The notes: generated by a model not told the origin, from the sequence alone. DNA of 7,450 nucleotides from Nitrospira sp. (GCA_025361385.1 JANYAJ010000216.1:1-7450); one strand, 5' to 3'; counted from the stretch's first letter, positions 1 to 6,650 are shown. Numbers and translations are program-made.

Positions 1-108
1 CTTTACTGCGCGCGCCAAACCGGCACCTTCTGAGAGCGCGGGTTCCGCAAGCACGAAAGGCACCTGGCCGCACCCTCGCCCTCTTGCTGATAGCTCCTCG
101 TTCCGCAT
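1..108 (-). CDS. possible start of a further downstream gene, truncated by the window edge
   Basis: An open minus-strand frame starts at an ATG 18 bp after the nirA stop and stays open for 36 codons to the left edge. I do not recognise the product. The first dozen codons look unlike a protein (rich in Arg and Gly), while the part from an in-frame GTG at 63-61 (VPFVLAEPALSEGAGLARAVK region) is more protein-like, so the true start may be inside. No convincing ribosome binding site precedes the ATG. It lies on the same strand as nirA, so it could be the next gene of the operon, but a chance open frame is equally possible. Confidence 0.25.
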   Translation of the reverse strand, partial: MRNEELSARGRGCGQVPFVLAEPALSEGAGLARAVK

Positions 109-126
109 GCAGCGCGAGACCACCGA

Positions 127-1689
127 CTATGCCACCGTGGCATTCGACACCTCCTTGCTGAGCGGAGCCTTCTTCACAGCTCCGCCTCTCACACGATGCA
201 TCTTCTCACGCGAATGGTATGGCACCAGTCCTTCCAGCACCATCGGCAGCCTGTCACAGGGCACATCTTCCATAATCTTGACCGCCAACTTGGGGTCTGG
301 CCCTGAGCGACCTCCCACGTAGATATCGACTGCATCGACGACTTTCCCATCGATCTTGGCCTTCTTCCCCAAGAACCCAATATCCGCCACAAGATGATTC
401 CCGCAGGCAGCGGGACAGCCGGACCAATGCATGGTGATCGGCTTGAGCGTACTGCCCAGACGAGCCTCCAGCGCCTTCGCCGTTTCCACCGCACGGCCTT
501 TGGTTTCGATGACCGCCAGATTGCAGTAATCGCTCCCCACACAACTCACCAGCCCCTTGTAGACCGGAGAGGGGTTATAGGCGAATTGTTTCACCAACGG
601 CTCTTGGTCGAAGTCGCCGATCTTGCGATCGGACACGTTCGGAATGATCAGGGCTTGCGCCGGTGAAATCCTGATTTCCCCCGTTCCATATTTCTCTGCC
701 AAGGCTGCGATCTTGGACAGATCGTCGTGTTTGATACGGCCCACCAAGACTTTTAATCCCACATAATTCATGCCTGGCTGTCTTTGCCGATAGATGCCGA
801 TGTGGCTCTTCTCAACGGTTTTTCGCGCATCGATGCCGGCCGGTGACAGTGTCTTGCCCACTCGCGTTTCTACTTCCTCCCGGAACCGATTTTCGCCCCA
901 CTCCTCCAGCAGAAAGGCCAGTCGGACCTGCGTGCGATTCTCCCTCGATCCATGGTCCCGAAAGATATGAATGATCGCGCGGCACACGGCCAAGGCTTCG
1001 CCCTCGGTCACGAAGATGTCGAGCGGCGTGGCGATCCGGTACCCGCCGGACCCGAGCTTACCGCCAGCCAAGAGGTTGTACCCAAGGTTCTTGCCATTAA
1101 CACCGTCGTGATAGGCCGGCACAAGCGCCAGGTCTTGCGTCTCCATGTGCACACAGTTATCCGGGCAGCCGGTCACCGCCACATTGAATTTCCGTGGCAG
1201 GTTCGAATAGGCCGGATTGCCCAGAATCTCTTCGTTGATGGCGCGCACGATGGGCGTCGCATCCGACAGTTCCTCCGGACTCAACCCGGCCACCGGACAG
1301 GTCATCACGCCTCGCACGTTGTCCATGCCTGTTTGGAGGGAAGTCAGCCCCACCTCATCCATCTTGGCAAAGACCACCGGCACATCTTCGATCCGGATCT
1401 GCCGGAGCTGTATCTGTTGCCGCGTCGTCAGGTCTAACACCCCGTTGCCGTAGGTCCCGGCGATCTCGGCCAGGGCCCGCAGTTGATACGAGCTGCTCTT
1501 GCCGCCCGGGATCCGCACCCGAATCATGAAAAAACCAGGCGTAGGGTTCCGCAGAAAGAGGCCATACCATTTGAGGCGCTGGACATCGTCCTCCGGGATC
1601 GACTCCCATCCCGTTTTGGCGTACTGGGCAATCATCTCCTTCACCGCCAACCCGTCGTGCTCCGTCTTGATGACCTCGATTTTGTTCAT
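127..1689 (-). CDS. nirA: ferredoxin-type assimilatory nitrite reductase (siroheme/4Fe-4S)
   Basis: A 520-residue protein of the nitrite/sulfite reductase family, predicted to reduce nitrite to ammonium with six electrons from ferredoxin in the cytoplasm. The cofactor ligands are visible: Cys383 and Cys389 in SCVGSDYC (C-x5-C), then Cys425 and Cys429 in SGCPAACG (C-x3-C), the standard motif for a 4Fe-4S cluster bridged to siroheme. The N-terminal ferredoxin-like half contains TTRQQIQLRQI near residues 88-98, typical of the family, and the pseudo-symmetric first half carries GCPDNC near 174-179. The length fits ferredoxin-dependent enzymes and there is no extra NAD(P)H-binding domain, as NirB would have. 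Its ATG overlaps the stop of the upstream winged-helix gene as ATGA, so the two are probably translationally coupled. Nitrite is likely supplied by the FNT channel upstream. A sulfite reductase is less likely given the neighbours. Confidence 0.93.
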   Translation of the reverse strand: MNKIEVIKTEHDGLAVKEMIAQYAKTGWESIPEDDVQRLKWYGLFLRNPTPGFFMIRVRIPGGKSSSYQLRALAEIAGTYGNGVLDLTTRQQIQLRQIRIEDVPVVFAKMDEVGLTSLQTGMDNVRGVMTCPVAGLSPEELSDATPIVRAINEEILGNPAYSNLPRKFNVAVTGCPDNCVHMETQDLALVPAYHDGVNGKNLGYNLLAGGKLGSGGYRIATPLDIFVTEGEALAVCRAIIHIFRDHGSRENRTQVRLAFLLEEWGENRFREEVETRVGKTLSPAGIDARKTVEKSHIGIYRQRQPGMNYVGLKVLVGRIKHDDLSKIAALAEKYGTGEIRISPAQALIIPNVSDRKIGDFDQEPLVKQFAYNPSPVYKGLVSCVGSDYCNLAVIETKGRAVETAKALEARLGSTLKPITMHWSGCPAACGNHLVADIGFLGKKAKIDGKVVDAVDIYVGGRSGPDPKLAVKIMEDVPCDRLPMVLEGLVPYHSREKMHRVRGGAVKKAPLSKEVSNATVA

Positions 1690-1904
1690 GTTCCCTTCTC
1701 CAATGACACACGGTAATCGGCCCCGGTTCGTTTGAGCACCACGAGGCCGGCGCGATTAAGCCGGTCGACAACTGAGAACACCGTGACCCAATCAAGCCCG
1801 GGCAGCCTGGTCAGATCTTCGAACGAACTCGCGCCGCATTCACGCAGCCGTTGTACCACACAATCTTCATTCGACATCACGGTACGATCAATAGAAGTCG
1901 CCAT
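1686..1904 (-). CDS. small winged-helix-like protein in the nirA operon
   Basis: A 72-residue protein between the FNT gene and nirA. I cannot name a family with certainty. Residues about 14-48 look like three helices with a helix-turn-helix (SSFEDLTRLPGLDWVTVFSVVDRLNRAGLV), followed by a basic beta-hairpin-like stretch (VVLKRTGADYRVSL) that would form a wing. This pattern resembles the minimal winged-helix core of small MarR/ArsR-like proteins. The start is supported by a good Shine-Dalgarno (GGAAGGAG, 6 nt before the ATG). It begins 28 bp after the FNT stop and ends with a 4-bp ATGA overlap into nirA, so it is a genuine operon member. It may be a local regulator or a protein-interaction module; either role is inference. 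Confidence 0.7.
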   Translation of the reverse strand: MATSIDRTVMSNEDCVVQRLRECGASSFEDLTRLPGLDWVTVFSVVDRLNRAGLVVLKRTGADYRVSLEKGT

Positions 1905-1932
1905 GGTTCACTCCTTCCAATTCGTATTTGGC

Positions 1933-2760
1933 TCAGCAGGCCTCCCTCGCCGGAATGACACGCGGCAATTCCCTTGGCTCGATATAGGCGACGGTATAGG
2001 GACTCGCGAGCCAATACAGACCACCGACGAACAGCCCGCCGCCGACGATGTTTCCCAAGACGACATAGAACTGGTTGTACCAATAACCTGTCCAACTGAC
2101 GGCGTCCCCATGGGGAAGAAACAACGCCATGCCGAGAAACGATTGATTGGCAACGCTATGTTCAAACCCGGAACCGATGAAGGCGAACAGGCACCAGAAG
2201 ATCAGCATGATCTTGGCCGCATCGTTCGTCGTCCTCCCGGATGTCCATACCGCCAGGCAGACGAGCCAATTACAGAGAAGGCCCCGGAGGAACAGTTCCC
2301 ACGCCGGCAGCGACATCTTCATGGCCGCCACATTTCCGATCAGGTCAGCCTGTGGTCCCTTGGACAGGACGCCCGATTGGACGACCAGCCAGGCCAGCAC
2401 CAGCGAGCCGACGAGGTTGCCGAACCAGGACCAGACGTTGAGTTGCACTACTTGACCCCAGGTAAGGCTGCGCGATAGCCCGCCGATCACGCCGGTCATG
2501 TTGTTCCCGGTGAACAATTCCGATCCGGCGAAGATCACCAATGTGAGGGCGATCCCGAAGGACACACCCATCACCAGCTTCACCATCGGCGATCCGACCG
2601 CGGCCAGTGGCCCGCCGACACTGAAAATCAACGCGATACCGAATCCCACATAGACGCCTGCCAGCGCCGCAAGTATGAGGTAGCGTGACAGCGAAACCTC
2701 CAGGAACCGATGTTTCTTTGCCACCAACGATGCAATCCGTTCATGATCCGTCGTATACAT
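1933..2760 (-). CDS. nirC: formate/nitrite transporter (FNT) family channel, probably nitrite (NirC-like)
   Basis: A 275-residue inner-membrane protein with the features of FNT pentameric channels: six hydrophobic segments, the signature FAGSELFTGNNM (residues 77-88), the region RGLLCNWLVCLAVW (159-172) and the central-pore histidine at His201 in GFEHSVANQ. The family conducts small monovalent anions such as formate, nitrite or hydrosulfide. Nitrite is favoured here because nirA lies two genes downstream in the same transcription unit. I chose the ATG at 2760: it has AAGGAGG 5 nt upstream, and the next frame extension (to 2820) would start inside the terminator loop of leader 1. Expression is probably controlled by that leader, whose U-run ends about 28 nt before the start codon. 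The symbol nirC reflects context; focA-like specificity cannot be excluded from sequence alone. Confidence 0.9.
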   Translation of the reverse strand: MYTTDHERIASLVAKKHRFLEVSLSRYLILAALAGVYVGFGIALIFSVGGPLAAVGSPMVKLVMGVSFGIALTLVIFAGSELFTGNNMTGVIGGLSRSLTWGQVVQLNVWSWFGNLVGSLVLAWLVVQSGVLSKGPQADLIGNVAAMKMSLPAWELFLRGLLCNWLVCLAVWTSGRTTNDAAKIMLIFWCLFAFIGSGFEHSVANQSFLGMALFLPHGDAVSWTGYWYNQFYVVLGNIVGGGLFVGGLYWLASPYTVAYIEPRELPRVIPAREAC

Positions 2761-2765
2761 CGAGG

Positions 2766-2772
2766 CCTCCTT
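2766..2772 (-). promoter_or_regulatory. ribosome binding site that fixes the FNT start
   Basis: The minus strand reads AAGGAGG, CCTCG, then ATG at 2760. This near-perfect Shine-Dalgarno sits downstream of the leader terminator. It shows that translation begins at 2760, not at the in-frame ATG codons at 2781, 2778, 2775 or 2820. Confidence 0.85.
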
Positions 2773-2788
2773 CATCATCATCACATTC

Positions 2789-2839
2789 AAAAAAGCACAA
2801 CGGCGTCCGTCTTCCCGCATAGGAGACGGACGCCGTTGT
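2789..2839 (-). terminator. intrinsic terminator/attenuator in the FNT leader
   Basis: A 16-bp perfect inverted repeat (2797-2812 with 2824-2839) reads on the minus strand as a GC-rich stem with an 11-nt loop. It is followed by GC and then six U residues (2794-2789), a textbook Rho-independent terminator. It lies between cynS and the FNT gene, about 28 nt before the FNT start codon, so it would stop transcription before FNT, the winged-helix gene and nirA unless it is prevented from forming. Confidence 0.9.
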
Positions 2840-2889
2840 CCGCTTTACCGCACTCACTTGTAACGCGGCGGGAACGCCTTTGTTCCCGC
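2789..2889 (-). promoter_or_regulatory. ANTAR-type antitermination leader 1 (two hexaloop hairpins overlapping a terminator)
   Basis: Read on the minus strand, the first hairpin (2889-2868) has an 8-bp stem GCGGGAAC/GTTCCCGC and a six-base loop AAAGGC. After a 25-nt linker, the second (2842-2827) has a 5-bp stem CGGAC/GTCCG, extendable by one G-U pair, with loop AACGGC. Both loops have A at position 1 and G at position 4, the conserved positions in RNA bound by ANTAR-domain antiterminators. The second hairpin uses 13 nt of the terminator's 5' arm, so hairpin and terminator are mutually exclusive. The inferred behaviour is that an ANTAR protein (for example a NasT-like regulator encoded elsewhere) stabilises the hairpins and lets transcription proceed into FNT and nirA. 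The structure is seen; the protein partner is inferred. Confidence 0.8.
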
Positions 2890-2913
2890 ACCAGACCCAC
2901 TCTCAGATGGCCA

Positions 2914-3354
2914 CTAAAACGTCTTATACTCGAGCCACTTCCCGTTCAGCGTAATTTTGCAGCGAGCCTCGCCCTGGCTGCCGGTCACCTTTTCCATGTC
3001 GAGCGTGAAGTCGATCGCGCTCATGATGCCGTCGCCGAACATCTCGTTGGCCTGTTCGCGCATCGAATCGCCATAGACCCCGATGATCTCCAGCAAGCGA
3101 TACTTGAACGGATCGGTCGTATTCGGGAAATCGGTCCGCACCGGAAACTTACTTAACGACGAGGTAAGCTCTGCGTCCAACCCCAGCAGTTCGCCGACTT
3201 TCTTCGCATCGTCAGCCGGCAGCTTGTGCGTCCCCTGCAGCACCGCTGCGACGAATGTTGGATTTCTCCCGACCGCTTTAGCCACCTCCGCAATCGTTAC
3301 CTTCTTCTCGAGCCGCTTTGCCTTAATCATGTCTTTCGCCTTCTTCGCTTCCAT
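2914..3354 (-). CDS. cynS: cyanase (cyanate hydratase)
   Basis: A 146-residue cyanase that converts cyanate and bicarbonate to CO2 and carbamate, the latter decaying to ammonia and CO2; the family forms a cytoplasmic decamer. The N-terminal half is a helix-turn-helix-like bundle (VTIAEVAKAVGRNPTFVAAVLQG), as in E. coli CynS. The C-terminal catalytic domain contains YRLLEIIGVYG and FGDGIMSAIDF. Arg86, Glu89 and Ser112 match the E. coli catalytic triad Arg96, Glu99 and Ser122, with a constant offset of ten. I chose the ATG at 3354 because AAAGGAGG lies 8 nt upstream; a start at 3387 would add eleven residues without a comparable site. It begins 51 bp after the ATPase stop with no terminator between, so it is cotranscribed with the importer. 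The gene order importer-cynS resembles cyanobacterial cynABDS. Confidence 0.95.
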   Translation of the reverse strand: MEAKKAKDMIKAKRLEKKVTIAEVAKAVGRNPTFVAAVLQGTHKLPADDAKKVGELLGLDAELTSSLSKFPVRTDFPNTTDPFKYRLLEIIGVYGDSMREQANEMFGDGIMSAIDFTLDMEKVTGSQGEARCKITLNGKWLEYKTF

Positions 3355-3362
3355 CGCATGCT

Positions 3363-3370
3363 CCTCCTTT
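3363..3370 (-). promoter_or_regulatory. ribosome binding site that fixes the cynS start
   Basis: The minus strand reads AAAGGAGG, 8 nt before the ATG at 3354. It lies inside the N-terminal extension that a start at 3387 would create, so the shorter 146-residue protein is preferred. Confidence 0.8.
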
Positions 3371-3405
3371 GTTAATACGTCTTCCACAGCCCTGTCCTGT
3401 TCGCC

Positions 3406-4254
3406 TCAAAACCTCACGACGAGCGGCGCGGCCGCTGGCGACTCCCCCTGCAGGCCCCTCTCACTCGCCACTCCGTGTGCGGCATGACGAACGAGAAAAT
3501 GAATCACATGGTTCCTGATCTTGTAGTAGTGGGGATGTTCGATGACCGTATCTCTCGACCTGGGGCGAGGGATCGTCACATCCACAATCTCCGCCACGCG
3601 CGATGAGGGCCCGTTCGTCATGAGCATGATGCGGTCGGACAAGAGAATAGCCTCGTCCACATCGTGAGTGACCATGAATACCGTGTTGCGCGTGGCGTTC
3701 CACATCTGGACCAATTCCTCTTGAATGACTCCTCTGGTGAGCGCATCGATCTGGGCGAACGGCTCATCCAGCAGCAGTACCTTGGGCTCGATTGAAAATG
3801 CCCTGGCGAGACCGACTCGCTGCTTCATGCCTCCAGATAAGGCGATCGGCCGCTTATCCTCAGCCCCCTTGAGCCCGACCAGCGCAATATATTTGTGCAC
3901 ATGCGCGACGACCTCTTCATGCCCCCAATCCGGGTAGGCCGACCGGACGGCCAGAGCGATGTTTTCGAACACCGTCATCCAGGGCATGAGGGCAAAATTT
4001 TGGAACACCACCATCCGGTCCAATCCAGGGCCGGACACCTCGCGCCCATTCAAGATCACGCCGCCTTCCGACAGGGTTTCCAACCCGGCGATGATGTTGA
4101 GCAAGGTGCTCTTGCCGCATCCCGAATGGCCGATCACGGTGACAAATTCGCCTTTGTCGACTTTCAAGGTCACGTCTTTAAAAATACACACGTCTTCGCC
4201 TCCGGCATGACCGGGAAAAAACTTGCTCACATGATCGACGACAAGAAATGACAT
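3406..4254 (-). CDS. ABC importer ATP-binding protein, nitrate/nitrite/cyanate type
   Basis: A 282-residue ATPase that would power the binding-protein-dependent importer from the cytoplasmic face. The standard elements are in order: Walker A GHSGCGKST (42-50), Q-loop Gln85 in VFQNFALMPW, ABC signature LSGGMKQR (139-146), Walker B VLLLDEP (159-165) and the switch histidine His197 in VTHDVDEA. It is the short NrtD/CynD/SsuB-like form and lacks the solute-binding domain fused to the C terminus of NrtC. The last 40 residues (PHYYKIRNHVIHFLV onwards) match the tail seen in NrtD-type subunits. It starts 3 bp after the permease stop, with AGGAG 6 nt upstream of its ATG overlapping the permease end, so translation is closely linked. 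Family and context do not separate nrtD from cynD; linkage to cynS favours cyanate as at least one substrate. Confidence 0.9.
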   Translation of the reverse strand: MSFLVVDHVSKFFPGHAGGEDVCIFKDVTLKVDKGEFVTVIGHSGCGKSTLLNIIAGLETLSEGGVILNGREVSGPGLDRMVVFQNFALMPWMTVFENIALAVRSAYPDWGHEEVVAHVHKYIALVGLKGAEDKRPIALSGGMKQRVGLARAFSIEPKVLLLDEPFAQIDALTRGVIQEELVQMWNATRNTVFMVTHDVDEAILLSDRIMLMTNGPSSRVAEIVDVTIPRPRSRDTVIEHPHYYKIRNHVIHFLVRHAAHGVASERGLQGESPAAAPLVVRF

Positions 4255-4257
4255 AGG

Positions 4258-5139
4258 TTACTCCTGATAGGTCACGAGACCGGCGAGTTTGTTGAAGCCT
4301 GAATCCAAAATGACGCCTACGACCCCGATCACCAAGATGGCGAAGATGACCCCGGCGATGTCCAGATTATTCCACTCGATCCAACTCAGGTAGCCGACGC
4401 CTAACTCCCCCAGCAGCATCTCTGCCGGGACCACGGCGACCAATGCGCTCCCAAACGAGATTCTCAGACCGTTCACGATGGTCGGAGCTGCCCCAGGCAA
4501 AATCACCCGGTAAAGCCGTTTGAACCATGACAGCTGCAGAATGGCCGCGACGTGCAGGTATTCTTTTTTGAGTGAACTCACTCCGAATGCCGTCGTCGCC
4601 AGAGTCGGCCAGACGGCCGCCATGAACACGACCAGAATCGCTGTCCATTTGGGATCCTTGACCGTGTAGAGCAGCAACGGCATCCACGCCAGCGGCGAGA
4701 TCGGTTTCAAGATCTGGATGAACGGGTTGACGGCTCGGAAGAGCACTCGGTTCAGCCCCAGTAGGATGCCGAAGAGGATCGCCACGACCGATGCTGCGAG
4801 GAATCCCGCGGCAAATCTCGAGACGGTGTACAGGACCAGGTAGGCGATACCGTGGTCGTTGGTTCCCTTGATGACGAACGCCTCGCTCAATTCAGTTCTC
4901 GCCTTCTCTGCCACCGCGAGGGGACCAGGCACACCCTTCATCTTCTCAGGATTCCAGGCATAGCCTCCCTTGTCCGTTCGGACGATGTCTCCGTTGAACT
5001 CCATCATCTGCAGTTGTTCGTCCGTCTTGCCCTTCGCCTCGAAGGACGATCGCAGCGTGAGCAGATGCCACCCGCCGAGAAAGATCACGAGGATAAACCC
5101 TCTGATCAGCCACGGATTGCCGTTTTCAAGTGTTTTCAT
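4258..5139 (-). CDS. ABC importer permease, nitrate/nitrite/cyanate type (NrtB/CynB-like)
   Basis: A 293-residue inner-membrane permease. An N-terminal hydrophobic segment (about 11-30) is followed by a soluble stretch and then by hydrophobic segments near 97-126, 137-160, 164-186, 221-245 and 262-283. The cytoplasmic coupling (EAA-type) loop is visible near 197-216 in AAILQLSWFKRLYRVILPGA, with PTIVNGLRISFG after it, as in the binding-protein-dependent permease family. KGTNDHGIAY (91-100) resembles the motif before the second membrane segment of NrtB proteins. The soluble stretch between the first two membrane segments is about 65 residues, and the part near 31-66 looks like an addition. The gene starts 21 bp after the binding-protein stop; its ribosome binding site is weak, so it may rely on translational coupling. 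Confidence 0.9.
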   Translation of the reverse strand: MKTLENGNPWLIRGFILVIFLGGWHLLTLRSSFEAKGKTDEQLQMMEFNGDIVRTDKGGYAWNPEKMKGVPGPLAVAEKARTELSEAFVIKGTNDHGIAYLVLYTVSRFAAGFLAASVVAILFGILLGLNRVLFRAVNPFIQILKPISPLAWMPLLLYTVKDPKWTAILVVFMAAVWPTLATTAFGVSSLKKEYLHVAAILQLSWFKRLYRVILPGAAPTIVNGLRISFGSALVAVVPAEMLLGELGVGYLSWIEWNNLDIAGVIFAILVIGVVGVILDSGFNKLAGLVTYQE

Positions 5140-5160
5140 CGGTCCCTACCTCTTCGCCCA

Positions 5161-6495
5161 TTACGCCATGCTATGGATGCTGAAACTACGGACATAGGCT
5201 TCCGGTTGGCTCGCGTCGAACTCCCGGCCCATGATCGTATGCTTGGCCATCGTCCCTTGATGCGTTTGATAGCCTAACTCCTTCGCGATCCGGTCGCAGT
5301 CGGCCGCTCGATAGACTTGCTCTGCCACGGCGCTGTAATTGACCTCTCCCTTTAAATGACCCCACCGTTTCATTTGGGTCATGATCCAAATCGCCATCGA
5401 GTGCCAGGGATAGGGATCGAAATCGATACGGCTCGGATCCTTCTTAATTGCGCCCAATCCGTCCGCGTAGGTTCCCGTCAGCACCTGTTCCAAGACCGTC
5501 ACCGGCTGATTCAAATAATTCGTCGGTGCAATCGCCTCGGCAATCTCTTTCCGATGAGCCGGGTTCGATGCATAGTGGGTGGCATCCACGATAGACCGGA
5601 AGAGCGCCAGGAACGTATTCGGATACTGTGTGGCGAAATCCTTGGAGATCGCAAATCCGCAACAGGGATGCCTATCCCAGATCTCCTTGGAGAGCTTGAA
5701 GATAAACCCTGCGTTTTCGTAGACCGCCCGTTGGTTGAACGGATCGGGGGCCAGATATCCATCGACGTTACCGGCCTTCAGATTGGCCACCATCTCCGGT
5801 GGCGGCACGATACGGATTTGCACATCTTTGTCAGGATGCACGCCACCCTCCGCCAGGAAATACCGTAGGAGATAGTTGTGCATCGAGTAGTCGAACGGTA
5901 CGCAAAAACGAAATCCCTTCATGTCGGCGGCAGTCTTCACGCCCTTGTGCTTGTTATGGAGCGTGATCGCTTGGCCATTAATATTCTCCACCGCCAGCAT
6001 GTAAAACGGCACGGGGACGGAACCGGCTCCCAGGGTGATCGCTAAGGGCATCGGGGACAACATATGCGCCGCGTCGACATCTTTATTAATGGCCCAATCC
6101 CGCACCATGGCCCAGCCTGCGGCGCGTTTAACCTTGGCATTCAGACCATGCTTGCTATAGAACCCCAGCGGCTCCGCCATGATAATCGGCGTGGCACAGG
6201 TGATGGGAATAAACCCGATGCTGAGATCTGTCTTTTCCGGCTTCCCCACCGGATCGGCCGCGAATGCGGCGAACTCTTTCAACGGAAGCAATTCAGCGAC
6301 AAGCGCCGTGAGCGCGGCTGCTCCCATGGATGCGAGAAACCTCCGGCGCGATGGAGCGGAGGCTTGGATGACAGCCGATGCCACGGCTTGCTCGACGGTG
6401 CGCTCAAAATACTCGTCGGAGGATTCGACTTTCACGACCGCACCTGTGGGATTCGCTGTCATCGTCCGCTTACTGGCCCCATCTCCTTCGCTCAT
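5161..6495 (-). CDS. Tat-exported solute-binding protein of a nitrate/nitrite/cyanate ABC importer (NrtA/CynA-like)
   Basis: A 444-residue binding protein, first gene of the importer operon. A twin-arginine signal is clear: SRRRFLA at 49-55, a hydrophobic stretch (about 56-79) and a plausible cleavage site after AFAA near residue 80, so the mature protein should act outside the inner membrane. The mature part begins LSIGFIPITCATPIIMAEPLGFYSKHGL region, typical of the NrtA/CmpA/SsuA fold, with LKAGNVDGYLAPDPFNQRAV near 239-258. The start at 6495 has AAGGAGG 5 nt upstream. The n-region before the twin arginines is unusually long (49 residues). The export signal argues against the cytoplasmic NasS sensor, which is homologous. 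Substrate cannot be read from the sequence; cynS downstream points to cyanate, while the family also covers nitrate and nitrite. Confidence 0.9.
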   Translation of the reverse strand: MSEGDGASKRTMTANPTGAVVKVESSDEYFERTVEQAVASAVIQASAPSRRRFLASMGAAALTALVAELLPLKEFAAFAADPVGKPEKTDLSIGFIPITCATPIIMAEPLGFYSKHGLNAKVKRAAGWAMVRDWAINKDVDAAHMLSPMPLAITLGAGSVPVPFYMLAVENINGQAITLHNKHKGVKTAADMKGFRFCVPFDYSMHNYLLRYFLAEGGVHPDKDVQIRIVPPPEMVANLKAGNVDGYLAPDPFNQRAVYENAGFIFKLSKEIWDRHPCCGFAISKDFATQYPNTFLALFRSIVDATHYASNPAHRKEIAEAIAPTNYLNQPVTVLEQVLTGTYADGLGAIKKDPSRIDFDPYPWHSMAIWIMTQMKRWGHLKGEVNYSAVAEQVYRAADCDRIAKELGYQTHQGTMAKHTIMGREFDASQPEAYVRSFSIHSMA

Positions 6496-6567
6496 GACCG
6501 CCTCCTTCTGTGTGTTTCGGCAACTGTTTGTTTACCGAGCCCCAAGATCCGATCACTGAACCTGCCT

Positions 6568-6615
6568 AAAATACAAAGCGTCCGCCTCCCAGTTGTGAGA
6601 GACGGACGCCATTGT
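6568..6615 (-). terminator. intrinsic terminator/attenuator, proximal copy before the importer operon
   Basis: On the minus strand, the arm starting at 6615 pairs with the arm ending at 6573. ACAA/UUGU is followed by a small U-G/U internal loop, a 7-bp core GCGUCCG/CGGACGC, and a further run CUCUC/GGGAG region with G-U pairs around loop ACAACT. The stem is followed by AUUUUA, a weaker U-run than in the other two copies. It lies about 70 nt before the start codon of the binding protein. Confidence 0.7.
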
Positions 6616-6649
6616 CCGCATTGCATTGATAGATCGGCACCGACCTATC
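6568..6649 (-). promoter_or_regulatory. ANTAR-type leader 2 (proximal), with a divergent first hairpin
   Basis: The second hairpin (6618-6603) has stem CGGAC/GTCCG and loop AATGGC, keeping A1 and G4, and overlaps the terminator's 5' arm exactly as in leader 1. The candidate first hairpin (6649-6628) has an 8-bp stem GATAGGTC/GATCTATC with one G-U pair and a six-base loop GGTGCC, which keeps G4 but has G rather than A at position 1. The linker is only 9 nt. This copy may therefore be weakened, respond differently, or work only with leader 3 just upstream. ANTAR control is inferred. Confidence 0.6.
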
Positions 6650-6650
6650 C

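Noticed and set aside
952..1437. 161-codon open frame on the plus strand
   Set aside because: It lies wholly antisense to nirA, has composition typical of a shadow frame (His/Arg-rich) and no recognisable motif.
2761..2820. FNT gene starting at 2820, giving a 295-residue protein
   Set aside because: That ATG is in the loop of the leader terminator and has no ribosome binding site; AAGGAGG directly before 2760 decides the shorter form.
2933..2938. TATAAG on the minus strand as a -10 box for a separate FNT-nirA promoter inside the cynS end
   Set aside because: No acceptable -35 element lies at 16-18 nt spacing, so it is not listed; a promoter here remains possible because leader 1 would start about 37 nt downstream.
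3355..3387. cynS starting at 3387
   Set aside because: The extra 11 residues contain the strong AAAGGAGG site used by the ATG at 3354 and do not match the cyanase N terminus.
5161..6495. Binding protein as the cytoplasmic nitrate sensor NasS, partner of ANTAR protein NasT
   Set aside because: A clear twin-arginine signal plus permease and ATPase genes immediately downstream show it is the exported transporter subunit.
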